A stretch of 64,000 bases of DNA from CAMFLJ01 sp965279255 (GCA_965279255.1 OZ257146.1:2542001-2606000); one strand, 5' to 3'; positions 40,892 through 50,112 are shown, numbered from the stretch's first letter. A program made the numbers and translations. The notes: a model not told the origin generated them from the letters alone.

Positions 40892-41440
40892 ATGCGTCGC
40901 CACCCCTCACTCACTCCGATCGCCCCCATCGCCCTGGTGGCGGTGCTCGCGTTCGGCGCCTCCGCCTGCGGCAGCTCCTCGAGCTCCGGCAGCGACACCA
41001 AGACCACGACACCGCCCAGCACGGCCGCGTCGGCCTCGTCGACCACCGCCTCGGGCGGCACCCCGGCCGGCACCACCGAGCTCAAGACCACCAGCTCCAG
41101 CCTCGGCGAGATCGTGGTCGACGGCGAGGGCCGCACCCTCTACCTGTTCACCGCCGACAGCGGCACCACCACCGCCTGCACCGGCGGCTGCGCCACGGCG
41201 TGGCCCGCCCTCGTCGCCCCCGCCACGGCCGGCTCCGGCGTCACCGGGGCGGTGACCGAGGCGACCCAGGCCGACGGCGCCAAGCAGGTCGCCCTCAACG
41301 GGCACCTCCTCTACTACTACGCCGCCGACGCGGCCCCCGGCGCCACCTCCGGCCAGGGCGTGGGCGGCAAGTGGTACGTCGTCGACGGTGCCGGCAACGC
41401 CGTCACCAAGGCACCGGCCGGCACCAGCTCCGGCTACTGA
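40892..41440 (+). CDS. COG4315-type secreted lipoprotein
   Basis: 182 residues. The lipobox FGASAC (Cys about 28) is followed by a Ser/Thr linker of about 40 residues, then two related repeats: LGEIVVDGEGRTLYLFTADS with CTGGCATAWPALVAP, and QVALNGHLLYYYAADAAPG with GGKWYVVDGAG. This is the 'secreted repeat of unknown function' family (COG4315). AGGAG lies 8 nt before the ATG. Its divergence from an ECF sigma operon suggests it is a regulon member. Confidence 0.88.
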   Translation: MRRHPSLTPIAPIALVAVLAFGASACGSSSSSGSDTKTTTPPSTAASASSTTASGGTPAGTTELKTTSSSLGEIVVDGEGRTLYLFTADSGTTTACTGGCATAWPALVAPATAGSGVTGAVTEATQADGAKQVALNGHLLYYYAADAAPGATSGQGVGGKWYVVDGAGNAVTKAPAGTSSGY

Positions 41441-41485
41441 CCCGCTGACGCACTGGGTCCGCCGACCCGCTGAACGACCGCTCGA

Positions 41486-41530
41486 ACGTGGCTCGATCGG
41501 CGCCCCTCCGGGGCCTCGATCGGGCCACGT
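41486..41530. terminator. Hairpin between convergent lipoprotein and dapB genes
   Basis: ACGTGGC / GCCACGT, CGATCG / CGATCG and GCCCC / GGGGC stack with small mismatches around a short loop. The left arm shares GGCTCGAYCGGCGCCCCTC with the tandem hairpins at 39298-39414. Confidence 0.75.
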
Positions 41531-41544
41531 GGCGCGTGTGGGGC

Positions 41545-42333
41545 CTACAGGTCGAGGAGGGCGTCGAGGCCGATGGTGACGCCCGGCCGATCGCCCACGG
41601 CCTTCACCGCCAGCACCACGCCCGGCATGAACGAGTCGCGGTCGTAGGAGTCGTGGCGGATCGAGAGGGTCTGCCCGGTGGTGCCGAGGATGACCTCCTG
41701 GTGGGCGACCATGCCCCGCAGCCGCAGCGAGTGCACCCGGATGCCCGCCGGTCCCTCGCCGCCGCGGGCGCCCTCGAGCACCTCGGTGCGGGTGGGGTCG
41801 GGGGCCCAGTCGCTCGACGCCGCCGCCATGCGCTCGGCGGTGAGCATCGCCGTGCCCGAGGGGGCGTCGAGCTTGGCGTCGTGGTGCAGCTCGGTGATCT
41901 CGGCCGTTTCGAAGTAGGGGGCGGCCAGCTCGGCGAAGCGCATCATCAGCACGGCGCCGATGGCGAAGTTCGGCGCGATCACGCAGTTCGATCGGGTGAA
42001 GGCGGCATCGAAGCGCCCGTAGTCGTCGTCGGTGAACCCGGTGGTGCCAGTGACGGCGTGGATGCCGTGGCGGGCGAGGAACAGCAGGTTCTCGCGGGCG
42101 GCGTCGACGTGGGTGAAGTCGACGACCACCTGCACGCCGGCGTCGAGGAACGCCTGGCCGTCGGCCGCCACCAGGAACGACAGGTCGAGGCCGGTCACCT
42201 GGTGCATGTCGAGCCCCGAGTGGTGGGGGTCGACCGCGGCGACCAGATCGAGCGCGGGGTCGGCGTGGACCGCCCGGCACACCGTGCTACCCATGCGCCC
42301 GCCCGCGCCGAAGACACCGACCTTCAATGACAT
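41545..42333 (-). CDS. dapB: 4-hydroxy-tetrahydrodipicolinate reductase
   Basis: NAD(P)H-dependent reductase, the step after DapA in lysine/diaminopimelate synthesis. 262 residues with the nucleotide-binding VGVFGAGGRMGS, GTTGFTDDD, APNFAIGAVLMM and the substrate motif ELHHDAKLDAPSGTA. The start is ATG, 9 nt after the M16 peptidase stop on the same strand. Confidence 0.96.
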   Translation of the reverse strand: MSLKVGVFGAGGRMGSTVCRAVHADPALDLVAAVDPHHSGLDMHQVTGLDLSFLVAADGQAFLDAGVQVVVDFTHVDAARENLLFLARHGIHAVTGTTGFTDDDYGRFDAAFTRSNCVIAPNFAIGAVLMMRFAELAAPYFETAEITELHHDAKLDAPSGTAMLTAERMAAASSDWAPDPTRTEVLEGARGGEGPAGIRVHSLRLRGMVAHQEVILGTTGQTLSIRHDSYDRDSFMPGVVLAVKAVGDRPGVTIGLDALLDL

Positions 42334-42342
42334 GGTTGGAAC

Positions 42343-43653
42343 TTAGCGCCGGGCGAACGTCTCGAGGGCAGGCGTTCCGCCGCCGAGGGGCCCGACGGCA
42401 GCGACGGCCCGTGGCCCGTCGAAGACCCGGTGCAGCACCCGGTGGACGTCGGAGGGCGTGACGGCCCGGATGCGGCGCACGTGCTCGTCGACGGAGATGA
42501 CGTCGTCGCGGGCGGTGATGCCCGAGCCGAGCCGGGCCATGCGCGAGCCGCTGTCCTCGAGGCCGAGCAGCATCGAGCCTTCGAGGTAGCCGAGGGCGAC
42601 GGTGTGCTCCTCGTCGGTGATGCCGTCGGCGACGAGGCCGCCGACGGTGTCGTCGACGACCTGCAGCAGCTCGCCGAGGCGGTTCGGGGTGGTGCCGGTG
42701 TAGATCACCAGTGACCCGACGTCGCTGTACGACGAGGGTGACGAGAACACCGTGTAGGCCAGGCCCCGCTCTTCGCGGATCTCCTGGAACAGGCGGCTCG
42801 ACATCCCCCCACCGAGGACGTGGTTGGCGACCCAGAGGGCGTAGCGGTCGTCGTCGTCGACGGGCAGCGCACGCCACCCGACGGCCACGTGGGACTGCTC
42901 GGTGGGCCGGTCGATGACGACCAGCGGCACGACGTCGGTGCCCGGGGTGTGGCGCTCGGGGGCGACACCGGGCTCGCCGAGGTCGAACAGGCCGTCGACG
43001 GCGGCGAGCACGCGGTCGTGGGCGAGGTCGCCGGCCGCCGCGATCACGAGGTTGCGGGGCCGGTACCACCGCTGGTGGAAGGCGGCGACGTCGTCGCGGC
43101 CCATGGCCTCGACGGACTCGCGGGAGCCGAGGGTCTCGCGGCCGAGCGGGTGCCCCGGGTAGAGGCTCTCGTAGAGCGCCGTGAGCACGAGGTCGTCGGG
43201 GGTGTCCTCACTCATGAGGATCTCCTCGACGATGACCTCGCGCTCGGCGTCGAGCTCATTGGGCCGGAACGCCGGCTCGCTCACGACGTCGGCGAGCAGG
43301 CGCAGGCCGGGCTCGAGCTCGGCCACGGGCAGGCGCAGGTAGTACGCCGTGTGCTCGCGGCTCGTGTAGGCGTTCATCTCGCCGCCCACGGCGTCGACTG
43401 CGAGGGCGATCGAGCGGGCGGAACGCTGCTCGGTGCCCTTGAACAGCAGGTGCTCGAGGAAGTGCGAGGCGCCGGCGATGGGCTCGGGCTCGTCGCGCGA
43501 GCCCACGGCGAACCACATGCCGACGCTGACCGATCTGGCCTCGGGCATGCGCTCGGTGACGACGCGCACACCCGAGGCCAGCTCGGAACGTTCGATGCCG
43601 GGGTCGGTCAGAGCCGACCCCGAGGATGTGAGGTCAGCGGCGACGGCCGCCAC
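42343..43653 (-). CDS. M16-family zinc peptidase (processing-peptidase type)
   Basis: About 436 residues. Active-site inverse zinc motif HFLEH (GASHFLEHLLFKGT) with the downstream Glu in AYYLRLPVAELE...EREVIVEEI, as in mitochondrial processing peptidase and bacterial PepR/YmxG. The order rpsO-pnp-M16-dapB is common in actinobacteria and Firmicutes. Its start overlaps the GC-rich 3' end of pnp and cannot be fixed: GTG at 43653 is used; the first clearly conserved residues (SGVRVVTERMP) start near 43575. Confidence 0.88.
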   Translation of the reverse strand: MAAVAADLTSSGSALTDPGIERSELASGVRVVTERMPEARSVSVGMWFAVGSRDEPEPIAGASHFLEHLLFKGTEQRSARSIALAVDAVGGEMNAYTSREHTAYYLRLPVAELEPGLRLLADVVSEPAFRPNELDAEREVIVEEILMSEDTPDDLVLTALYESLYPGHPLGRETLGSRESVEAMGRDDVAAFHQRWYRPRNLVIAAAGDLAHDRVLAAVDGLFDLGEPGVAPERHTPGTDVVPLVVIDRPTEQSHVAVGWRALPVDDDDRYALWVANHVLGGGMSSRLFQEIREERGLAYTVFSSPSSYSDVGSLVIYTGTTPNRLGELLQVVDDTVGGLVADGITDEEHTVALGYLEGSMLLGLEDSGSRMARLGSGITARDDVISVDEHVRRIRAVTPSDVHRVLHRVFDGPRAVAAVGPLGGGTPALETFARR

Positions 43654-46078
43654 CTCCACGGCCACCACGACCACGGCCGCCGCCACCGCCACGGCTCTCG
43701 CCGCCACGGTCGTCGCCGGCCGGACCGAGGTCGCCCAGCTCTGCAGAGATCTCGCTGTCGAAGGCGTCCTCGAACGAGACGTACTCGCGCTCGGCGCCGT
43801 TGTCGGCCTCGGCCGCCGGGGCCGACGCGGCCGGGGCGTCGCCGCCACGGTCGCCGCGATCGCCACGGTCGCTGCGCTCGGACGAGGAGGACTCGCCCTC
43901 GGCCGCCGCGGGAGCGGAGGCCAGCGAGAGGGAGACCTTGCCGTTGGGGTCGACGTCGTCGACGCGGACCTCGACGGAATCGCCAAGGTCGAGGACGTCC
44001 TCGACCTTGTCGATGCGCTTGCCGCCACCGATCTTGGAGATGTGCAGCAGGCCGTCACGGCCCGGGAGGATGTTCACGAACGCACCGAACTTGGTGACGT
44101 TCACGACCTTGCCCTGGTAGACCTGCCCGACCTCGGCGGTGGGCGGGTTGAGGATGAGGCGGATCTGCCGCTCGGCCTCCTGCACCGCACCGGAGTCGGT
44201 GGAGCCGATGCTGACCCGGCCGACGCTGCCGTCGTCGTCGACGGAGATGTCGGCGCCGGTCTCCTGCTGGATGGCGTTGATGACCTTGCCCTTGGGCCCG
44301 ATGACCTCGCCGATCTTGTCCATCGGGATCTCGAAGCTGACGATCTTCGGGGCCGTGGCACCGACCTCGTCGCGCGGCTCGGCGATGGCGCCGGCCATGA
44401 CCTCGAGGATCTGGAGGCGGGCCTCCTTGGCCTGCTGCAGGGCCTGGGCCAGGACGTCGGCGGGGATGCCGTCGATCTTGGTGTCGAGCTGCAGGGCGGT
44501 GACGAACTCGGAGGTGCCGGCCACCTTGAAGTCCATGTCGCCGAAGGCATCCTCGGCGCCGAGGATGTCGGTGAGGGTCGTGTACTTGCCGTCGGCGAAC
44601 ACGAGGCCCATGGCGATGCCGGCGACCGGGGCCCGGAGGGGCACGCCGGCGTCCATCATCGAGAGGGTCGAGCCGCAGACGGAGCCCATCGAGGTGGAGC
44701 CGTTCGACGACAGCACGTCGGAGACGGTGCGGATCGTGTAGGCGAACTCCTCGGGCGAGGGCAGCACCGGCACGAGGGCACGCTCGGCGAGCATGCCGTG
44801 ACCGATCTCGCGGCGCTTCGGGCCACGCATGAAGCCGGTCTCACCGGTGGAGTACGGCGGGAAGTTGTAGTGGTGCATGTAGCGCTTGCGGGTGACGTTG
44901 CCGAGGGCGTCGATCATCTGCTCCATGCGGGGCATGCCGAGGGTGGTGACGTTCAGCACCTGGGTCTCGCCACGCTGGAAGAGGCCGGAGCCGTGCACCG
45001 ACGGGAGGAACCCGACCTCGGACGACAGCGGCCGGATGTCCTTCGGGCCACGGCCGTCGATGCGGGCGCCCTCGTTGACGATGCGGCTGCGGACGACCTG
45101 CTTGGTGACCGAGCGGAAGGCGGCCTTGAGCTGCTTCTCGGCACCGTCGACGCCGTCGAACTGCGGGGCCAGCTCGGCGACGAGCTCGTCGCGGAGGGCG
45201 GCCTCGGCGGCGAGGCGATCGTGCTTGTCGGCGATGACCTGCGTGCCGAGGATCAGCTCGCGCTTGGTCTCCATCGCCGCGAGGATCTCGGGCGAGTAGT
45301 CGCTGCTGACCGAGTAGGGCATCGGGTCCTTGACGCCGGCGGCGGCCATGAGGGCCTTCTGGGCGGCGATCGACTGGAGGATGTACTGCTTGGCGGCCTC
45401 GAGGCCACCGGCGAGGACGTCCTCGTCGACCTTCGGGGCGCCGTCCTGGAAGGCGGGCCACGAGGCCTCGGTGCCGCCGGCCTCGACCATGGAGATGGCG
45501 ACGTCGTCGTCACCCAGGGCACGGCCGGCCACGACCATCTCGAAGGTGGACTCCTCGCCCTCTTCGTAGGTGGGGTGCGGGATCCAGGTGCCCTCGGTGG
45601 TGAAGGCGATGCGGACGGCGCCGATGGGGCCGTCGAAGGGGATGCCGGAGAGCATCAGGGCGGCGCTGGCGCCGTTGATGGCGGGGACGTCGTGGGGGTT
45701 CACGAGATCGGCGGCCAGGGTGGTGCCCACCACGTGGACCTCGTTGCGGAAGCCGTCGGGGAAGCACGGACGCAGCGGGCGGTCCATCAGGCGGCAGGTG
45801 AGGATGGCCTGGTCAGGGGCCTTGCCCTCACGACGGAAGAACGAGCCGGGGATGCGCCCGGCGGCGTACATGCGCTCCTCGATGTCGACGGTGAGCGGGA
45901 AGAAGTCCGCGCCCTCGCGAGCCGACTTGGAGGCGGTGGCGGTGACCAGGATGACGGTGTCACCGATCTGGACCTCGACGGCACCGTCGGCCAGGCCGGC
46001 GAGCTTGCCGGTCGAGAAGGTCAGGGTCTTCTCCGGGGCGCCCGGGATGAGGACCTCGGTGGAGATGGCGTCTGCCAT
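43634..46078 (-). CDS. pnp: Polyribonucleotide nucleotidyltransferase with RGG tail
   Basis: 3'-5' phosphorolytic exoribonuclease. 814 residues: two RNase PH domains (REGKAPDQAILTCRLMDRPLRPCF; FQRGETQVLNVTTLGMPRMEQ and GSVCGSTLSMMDAGVPL), a KH domain (IGEVIGPKGKVINAIQQETGADI) and an S1 domain (YQGKVVNVTKFGAFVNILPGRDGLLHIS). After the S1 domain come about 80 residues of Ser/Asp/Arg-rich sequence ending in Gly-Arg repeats. AAGGAG lies 7 nt before the ATG. Located downstream of rpsO with a hairpin between. Confidence 0.96.
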   Translation of the reverse strand: MADAISTEVLIPGAPEKTLTFSTGKLAGLADGAVEVQIGDTVILVTATASKSAREGADFFPLTVDIEERMYAAGRIPGSFFRREGKAPDQAILTCRLMDRPLRPCFPDGFRNEVHVVGTTLAADLVNPHDVPAINGASAALMLSGIPFDGPIGAVRIAFTTEGTWIPHPTYEEGEESTFEMVVAGRALGDDDVAISMVEAGGTEASWPAFQDGAPKVDEDVLAGGLEAAKQYILQSIAAQKALMAAAGVKDPMPYSVSSDYSPEILAAMETKRELILGTQVIADKHDRLAAEAALRDELVAELAPQFDGVDGAEKQLKAAFRSVTKQVVRSRIVNEGARIDGRGPKDIRPLSSEVGFLPSVHGSGLFQRGETQVLNVTTLGMPRMEQMIDALGNVTRKRYMHHYNFPPYSTGETGFMRGPKRREIGHGMLAERALVPVLPSPEEFAYTIRTVSDVLSSNGSTSMGSVCGSTLSMMDAGVPLRAPVAGIAMGLVFADGKYTTLTDILGAEDAFGDMDFKVAGTSEFVTALQLDTKIDGIPADVLAQALQQAKEARLQILEVMAGAIAEPRDEVGATAPKIVSFEIPMDKIGEVIGPKGKVINAIQQETGADISVDDDGSVGRVSIGSTDSGAVQEAERQIRLILNPPTAEVGQVYQGKVVNVTKFGAFVNILPGRDGLLHISKIGGGKRIDKVEDVLDLGDSVEVRVDDVDPNGKVSLSLASAPAAAEGESSSSERSDRGDRGDRGGDAPAASAPAAEADNGAEREYVSFEDAFDSEISAELGDLGPAGDDRGGESRGGGGGRGRGGRGGGGRRR

Positions 46079-46251
46079 GGGGTGTCTCCTTCGTGTCGGG
46101 CCTTCGTGGCCCGTCTCGTGGCGACGGCGGCACCAGTTCCCAGTGGTGAGCGGCCCGATCGGGATCGGTCCGGTCGCTCACCACCGGCAACTGAGGACGC
46201 TTCGTCGCCGGTGTTCGAATGTGCTCCGGCCCGGTCGGGTCGGAACGAGCA

Positions 46252-46276
46252 GAGGGCGACCCCAGGGGTCGCCCTC
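46252..46276. terminator. rpsO-pnp intergenic hairpin
   Basis: Perfect 11-bp inverted repeat GAGGGCGACCC with a 3-nt loop, 12 nt downstream of the rpsO stop on the minus strand. In many bacteria this gap holds an rpsO terminator and an RNase-processing site for pnp. Confidence 0.75.
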
Positions 46277-46288
46277 CGTAGAGCCTCG

Positions 46289-46567
46289 CTAGCGGCGCAG
46301 GCCGAGCTTGGCGATGATCGCCCGGTATCGCTCGACGTCGTTCTTCTTGACGTAGTCGAGAAGGCGGCGGCGCCGACCCACCAGCATCAGGAGCCCTCGC
46401 CGGCTGTGATGGTCCTTCTTGTGGACCTTCAGGTGCTCGGTGAGGTGGTTGATGCGGTCGGTGAGCAGTGCGATCTGCACCTCGGGAGAACCGGTGTCGG
46501 TCTCGTGCAGCCGATGCTCGGCGATGGTGCCGCCCTTGGGGGGCAGGTTGGCGGGATCAGATGACAT
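46289..46567 (-). CDS. rpsO: Small ribosomal subunit protein uS15
   Basis: 92 residues from ATG at 46567, preceded by AAGGAA. Family core: ETDTGSPEVQIALLTDRINHLTEHLKVHKKDHHSRRGLLMLVGRRRRLLDYV. It binds the central domain of 16S rRNA. The frame is open upstream, but that stretch is not family sequence. The leader may carry autoregulatory structure; none could be defined by eye. Confidence 0.97.
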   Translation of the reverse strand: MSSDPANLPPKGGTIAEHRLHETDTGSPEVQIALLTDRINHLTEHLKVHKKDHHSRRGLLMLVGRRRRLLDYVKKNDVERYRAIIAKLGLRR

Positions 46568-46823
46568 GCAGTTCCTTACGTGGGTGTCGGACCCGGCTTC
46601 GTGGCCCGCTGCGCGCTCCCTCGAGAGGGGAAGCACCTGGCGCAGCCGGAAGCGGATGCGGGTGTACCGGGACGGCACACCGACCCATCGAGGCTAGCAG
46701 GGCGGGCTGACCTGTCCCACCCGGGGGCTCCCGGGCCCTGTCCACATGGCGGAACGCCGGGCCGGGCACGAGGTCTACGATGCGCTTCGGCCCTCCGGGG
46801 GGACGGCCGCACAGGGGGACATC

Positions 46824-48101
46824 ATGACCGACACCAGCGCGCGCCCCGAGCCCGTGCGCCTCACCGACCTCGCCGACCCGGAGTTCTCGCCTGATGCCCG
46901 GGCGATCGTCGACGCCGTCGGGGGCATGGCCGCCGACGTCGAGCTGAACGGCGACGCCCTGATGACAGCGGCGGCGCTGCAGACCGGCCTCGACGACTTC
47001 GGCTCGATGGACTTCGTCGAGCGCATGGACGTGCTGCTGCGGGCCCTCGACACCGAGGCCGGCCTCTCCCCCATGGGCCGGGTGTCGGCCGCCGGGATGA
47101 TCACCGGCCTGCTCATGAACCGGCTGCTGCTCACCGACCTCCTCGCCCGCCACCCCGAGATCCACGACGTCGAGATCGCGGCGCCGATGGTGATCGCCGG
47201 GCTGCCCCGCACGGGCACCACCCACCTCCACAACCTGATCTCCTCCGACCCGGCCCTGCGCTCGCTGCCCTACTGGGAGAGCATCCAGCCGGTGCCGTTC
47301 CCCGCCGAGGCCGAGCTGGTCGGCACCGACGACGACCCCCGCATCGCCCGCACCGAGATGAGCCTCGGCGCCATGGACGTGCTCATGCCCCACTTCAAGC
47401 GCATGCACGAGATGACCACGTGGCACGTGCACGAGGAGATCCAGCTCCTCGCCATCGACTTCTCCACGATGCTCTTCGACACCATGGCCCCGATGCCGTC
47501 GTGGCGGGAGTACTACCTGGCCCACGACCAGACCCCGCACTACGGGTACATGAAGACGGTGCTCAAGGCGATGCAGTGGCTGCGTGGGGGCGAGCGCTGG
47601 ATCCTGAAGTCGCCCCAGCACCTCGAGCAGTTCGGGCCGCTGATCTCCACCTTCCCCGACGCCACCGTGCTCGTCACCCACCGCGACCCCGTGTCGGTGA
47701 TGGTCTCGATGTCGACGATGGTCTGCTACTCGGCGCGCACCTCGCTCGACCCCGTCGACCCCGTGGCCATCTCCGGCTACTGGGCCGACCGGCTCGAGAC
47801 GATGCTCAACGCCGCCATGCGCGACCGCCACCTGCTGCCGGCCGACCAGTCGATGGACATCCTCTTCGGTGACTTCATGGCCGACGACATCGGCACCGTG
47901 CGCCGCATCTACGAGCTGGCCGACCAGCCGCTGACCGACGACTCCCTGGCCGCCATCCAGGCTTACAACGACACCCACCAGCGCGAGCGCCACGGCAAGG
48001 TGATCTACGAGCCCGAGCGCCTCGGCCTCGACCTGCCCGCCCGCCGTCAGGCGATGCGCCCCTACAGCGAAGCCTTCTCCGTCCCCGACGAGCCCTGGTA
48101 G
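46824..48101 (+). CDS. Sulfotransferase-family protein
   Basis: 425 residues. The 5'-phosphosulfate loop VIAGLPRTGTTHLHNLISSDP and the 3'-phosphate segment THRDPVSVMVSMSTM with RWILKSPQHLEQF are the PAPS-binding pattern of the Sulfotransfer_3-type family common in mycobacteria and acidimicrobia; the substrate is unknown. It interrupts the minus-strand translation block, being the only plus-strand gene between 41.5 and 64 kb. AGGGGGA precedes the ATG. The 46568-46823 gap upstream shows no other gene. Confidence 0.88.
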   Translation: MTDTSARPEPVRLTDLADPEFSPDARAIVDAVGGMAADVELNGDALMTAAALQTGLDDFGSMDFVERMDVLLRALDTEAGLSPMGRVSAAGMITGLLMNRLLLTDLLARHPEIHDVEIAAPMVIAGLPRTGTTHLHNLISSDPALRSLPYWESIQPVPFPAEAELVGTDDDPRIARTEMSLGAMDVLMPHFKRMHEMTTWHVHEEIQLLAIDFSTMLFDTMAPMPSWREYYLAHDQTPHYGYMKTVLKAMQWLRGGERWILKSPQHLEQFGPLISTFPDATVLVTHRDPVSVMVSMSTMVCYSARTSLDPVDPVAISGYWADRLETMLNAAMRDRHLLPADQSMDILFGDFMADDIGTVRRIYELADQPLTDDSLAAIQAYNDTHQRERHGKVIYEPERLGLDLPARRQAMRPYSEAFSVPDEPW

Positions 48102-48119
48102 CCCCTCCCCGCTCGACCC

Positions 48120-48164
48120 CTCTGGCTCAGTACGTCACCAGGAGCGTGACGATCTGAGCCACGG
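48120..48164. repeat. Dispersed palindrome with TGGCTCAG arms, copy 2
   Basis: CTCTGGCTCAGTACGTCAC (48120-48138) pairs with 48146-48164 with a few mismatches, 7-nt loop. It shares CTCTGGCTCAG with the perfect palindrome at 15342-15392. It lies between convergent genes (sulfotransferase and ribF), where a bidirectional terminator is plausible. Confidence 0.8.
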
Positions 48165-48170
48165 GTTCGG

Positions 48171-49136
48171 TCAGGGGCCGGTGAGGATGGTGCGGGACTG
48201 GTCGACGTCGCGGGCCATCTGCTCGATCAGGGCCTCGACGGAGTCGAACTTGAGCTCGTCGCGCAGGCGCTCGACGAACTGCACCCGGGCCGGCTGGCCG
48301 TAGAGGTCGCCGTCGAAGTCGATGAGGTGCGCCTCGAGCAGCGACGCGTCGGCCCGCTCGTAGAACGTGGGGCGCTTGCCGAGCGAGATCGCCGTGGGAC
48401 GGCGCACGCCGTCGGGGGTGACGTACCAGCCCGCGTAGATGCCGTCGGCCGGGAGGCAGGTCGTGGCGGGCACGTCGAGGTTGGCGGTGCGGAAGCCGAG
48501 CTCCCGGGCCCGCTTGTCGCCGTGATCGACCACGCCGCGGACCTCGTGGGGCCGCCCGAGCATCTCGTTGGCGGCGGCGAGGTCGCCATCACGCAGGGCC
48601 TTGCGGATGCGGGTCGACGACACCGACTCGCCCTCGGCCGGGTTGCCCTCGGCGTCGACCAGCTCGTGGCCGATGACCTCGAACCCGAGCCCGGCGCCCA
48701 TCTCCCGCAGCAGCGCGACGTTGCCCGACCGGCCGTGGCCGAAGTGGAAGTCCTCGCCGACGGCGACCAGCTTGGTGTTGAGGCACTCGCTCAGGACCTG
48801 CTCGACGAACTCGGAGGCCGGCTCCTGGGAGCGCTCCTCGTCGAAGCGGATCACCAGCGTGTAGTCGACGCCGCAGTCGGCGAGCAGCTCGAGCTTCTGG
48901 TCGAGGTCGGTGAGCAGCAGCGGGGCCGACTCGGGCCGCACCACAGCGGCGGGGTGGCGGTCGAAGGTGATGACCGCCGTGCGCAGGCCTTCCTCGGCGG
49001 CCCGCTGCTGCAGGGCCCGGATGACGGTGCGGTGGCCGCGGTGCACGCCGTCGAAGGCACCGATCGTGACTGCGGTGCCCTGTTCGGGTCGGGGGCAGGT
49101 CGCGGGGTCGCGGAGGACTTCCATGGCGTCGGGCAC
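48171..49136 (-). CDS. ribF: Bifunctional riboflavin kinase/FAD synthetase
   Basis: Makes FMN then FAD from riboflavin. 321 residues: the N-terminal nucleotidyltransferase has TIGAFDGVHRGHRTVI and SSTRIRKALRDGDLAAANEMLGRP; the C-terminal kinase has RTANLDVP, AISLGKRPTFYE and VQFVERLRDELKFDSVEALIEQM. The start is GTG 49136, 1 nt after the truB stop, or ATG 49124. The truB-ribF pairing is usual in actinobacteria. Confidence 0.95.
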   Translation of the reverse strand: MPDAMEVLRDPATCPRPEQGTAVTIGAFDGVHRGHRTVIRALQQRAAEEGLRTAVITFDRHPAAVVRPESAPLLLTDLDQKLELLADCGVDYTLVIRFDEERSQEPASEFVEQVLSECLNTKLVAVGEDFHFGHGRSGNVALLREMGAGLGFEVIGHELVDAEGNPAEGESVSSTRIRKALRDGDLAAANEMLGRPHEVRGVVDHGDKRARELGFRTANLDVPATTCLPADGIYAGWYVTPDGVRRPTAISLGKRPTFYERADASLLEAHLIDFDGDLYGQPARVQFVERLRDELKFDSVEALIEQMARDVDQSRTILTGP

Positions 49137-49137
49137 G

Positions 49138-50112
49138 CTACCGCCCGTCGGCCTCGACCGACGAGGGCGGGGCCCCGGTCTCGTCGGGTGCCGGGACGGG
49201 AGCAGCGGCGGCGGGGCCCTCCCCAGCGGGGGCGACGACGACCTCGGGCTTCACGGTCGTTCCCCGGTGGGCGCCGTAGACGGCAAGCAGACGACCGGTG
49301 CCGTCGACCACGGCCCACGGCCCGTCGCCGACGAAGCGGTCGCCGCGCTCGAGGACCTTGCCGTGGCCCACGTCGACGACGTCGGCCTCGGTGGCCACGA
49401 CCTGCGGGTAGTCGCGCAGGGCCTCGGCCGGGGTCAGCAGCACCTCGGGTGAGACCTCGGCCAGCGGGCGGGCCTGGTCGAGGGTGAACGAGCCGATGGC
49501 GGTGCGCCGCAGGTCGCGCAGGTGCGCTCCCCCGCCGAGGGCGTGGCCCAGGTCGGCGGCCAGGGTGCGCACGTAGGTGCCCGACGAGCACTCGACCTCG
49601 GCCCGCACCACGAGCGGGTCGTCGGTGGGCGTGACGGTGAAGCGGTGGATGGTGACCGGTCGGGGCTGGCGCTCGACCTCGATACCCTCGCGGGCGAGCT
49701 CGTGGAGGCGCTTGCCGTCGATCTTCACCGCCGACACCATCGGCGGCACCTGCATGATGTCGCCGGTGAGGCCCACGGCGGCGGCCTCGACGGCGGCGAA
49801 GGTGGTGCCGGCCATGTCGTGGGTGGCGGTGACCTCACCCGAGTCGTCGAGGGTGGAGGTCTCGGTGCCGAGCACGATGTCGCAGGTGTAGGTCTTGGGC
49901 AGCGCGGTGAGGAACCGCAGCAGCCGGGTGACCCGACCCACGCCGAGCAGCAGGATGCCGGTGGCGTCGGGGTCGAGGGTGCCGGAGTGGCCGACCTTGC
50001 GGGTGCCGAGCAGGCCGCGCGACTTGGCCACCACGTCGTGGGAGGTCCAGCCCGCCTCCTTGTCGACCACGACCAGCCCGTCGGGGCCGTCGGCGCCCCG
50101 GCGGCGGCTCAC
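49138..50112 (-). CDS. truB: tRNA pseudouridine(55) synthase
   Basis: 324 residues. Catalytic region KVGHSGTLDPDATGILLLGVGRVTR (Asp nucleophile), KTYTCDIVLGTETSTLDDSGEV, RRFTVTPTDD-type strand and SSGTYVRTLAADLGHALG. A PUA-like C-terminus is followed by a disordered Ala/Pro tail of about 35 residues. The GTG start overlaps the rbfA stop as GTGA. Confidence 0.96.
   Translation of the reverse strand: MSRRRGADGPDGLVVVDKEAGWTSHDVVAKSRGLLGTRKVGHSGTLDPDATGILLLGVGRVTRLLRFLTALPKTYTCDIVLGTETSTLDDSGEVTATHDMAGTTFAAVEAAAVGLTGDIMQVPPMVSAVKIDGKRLHELAREGIEVERQPRPVTIHRFTVTPTDDPLVVRAEVECSSGTYVRTLAADLGHALGGGAHLRDLRRTAIGSFTLDQARPLAEVSPEVLLTPAEALRDYPQVVATEADVVDVGHGKVLERGDRFVGDGPWAVVDGTGRLLAVYGAHRGTTVKPEVVVAPAGEGPAAAAPVPAPDETGAPPSSVEADGR

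Noticed and set aside
43433..46564. Plus-strand open frame of 1043 codons opposite pnp
   Set aside because: Antisense shadow of pnp and rpsO; composition is the Val/Gly/Asp/Leu pattern of reversed GC-rich codons, with no domain.
46746..46823. Extended N-terminus of the sulfotransferase
   Set aside because: The in-frame ATG at 46746 has no ribosome-binding site and adds 26 non-conserved residues; the ATG at 46824 follows AGGGGGA.
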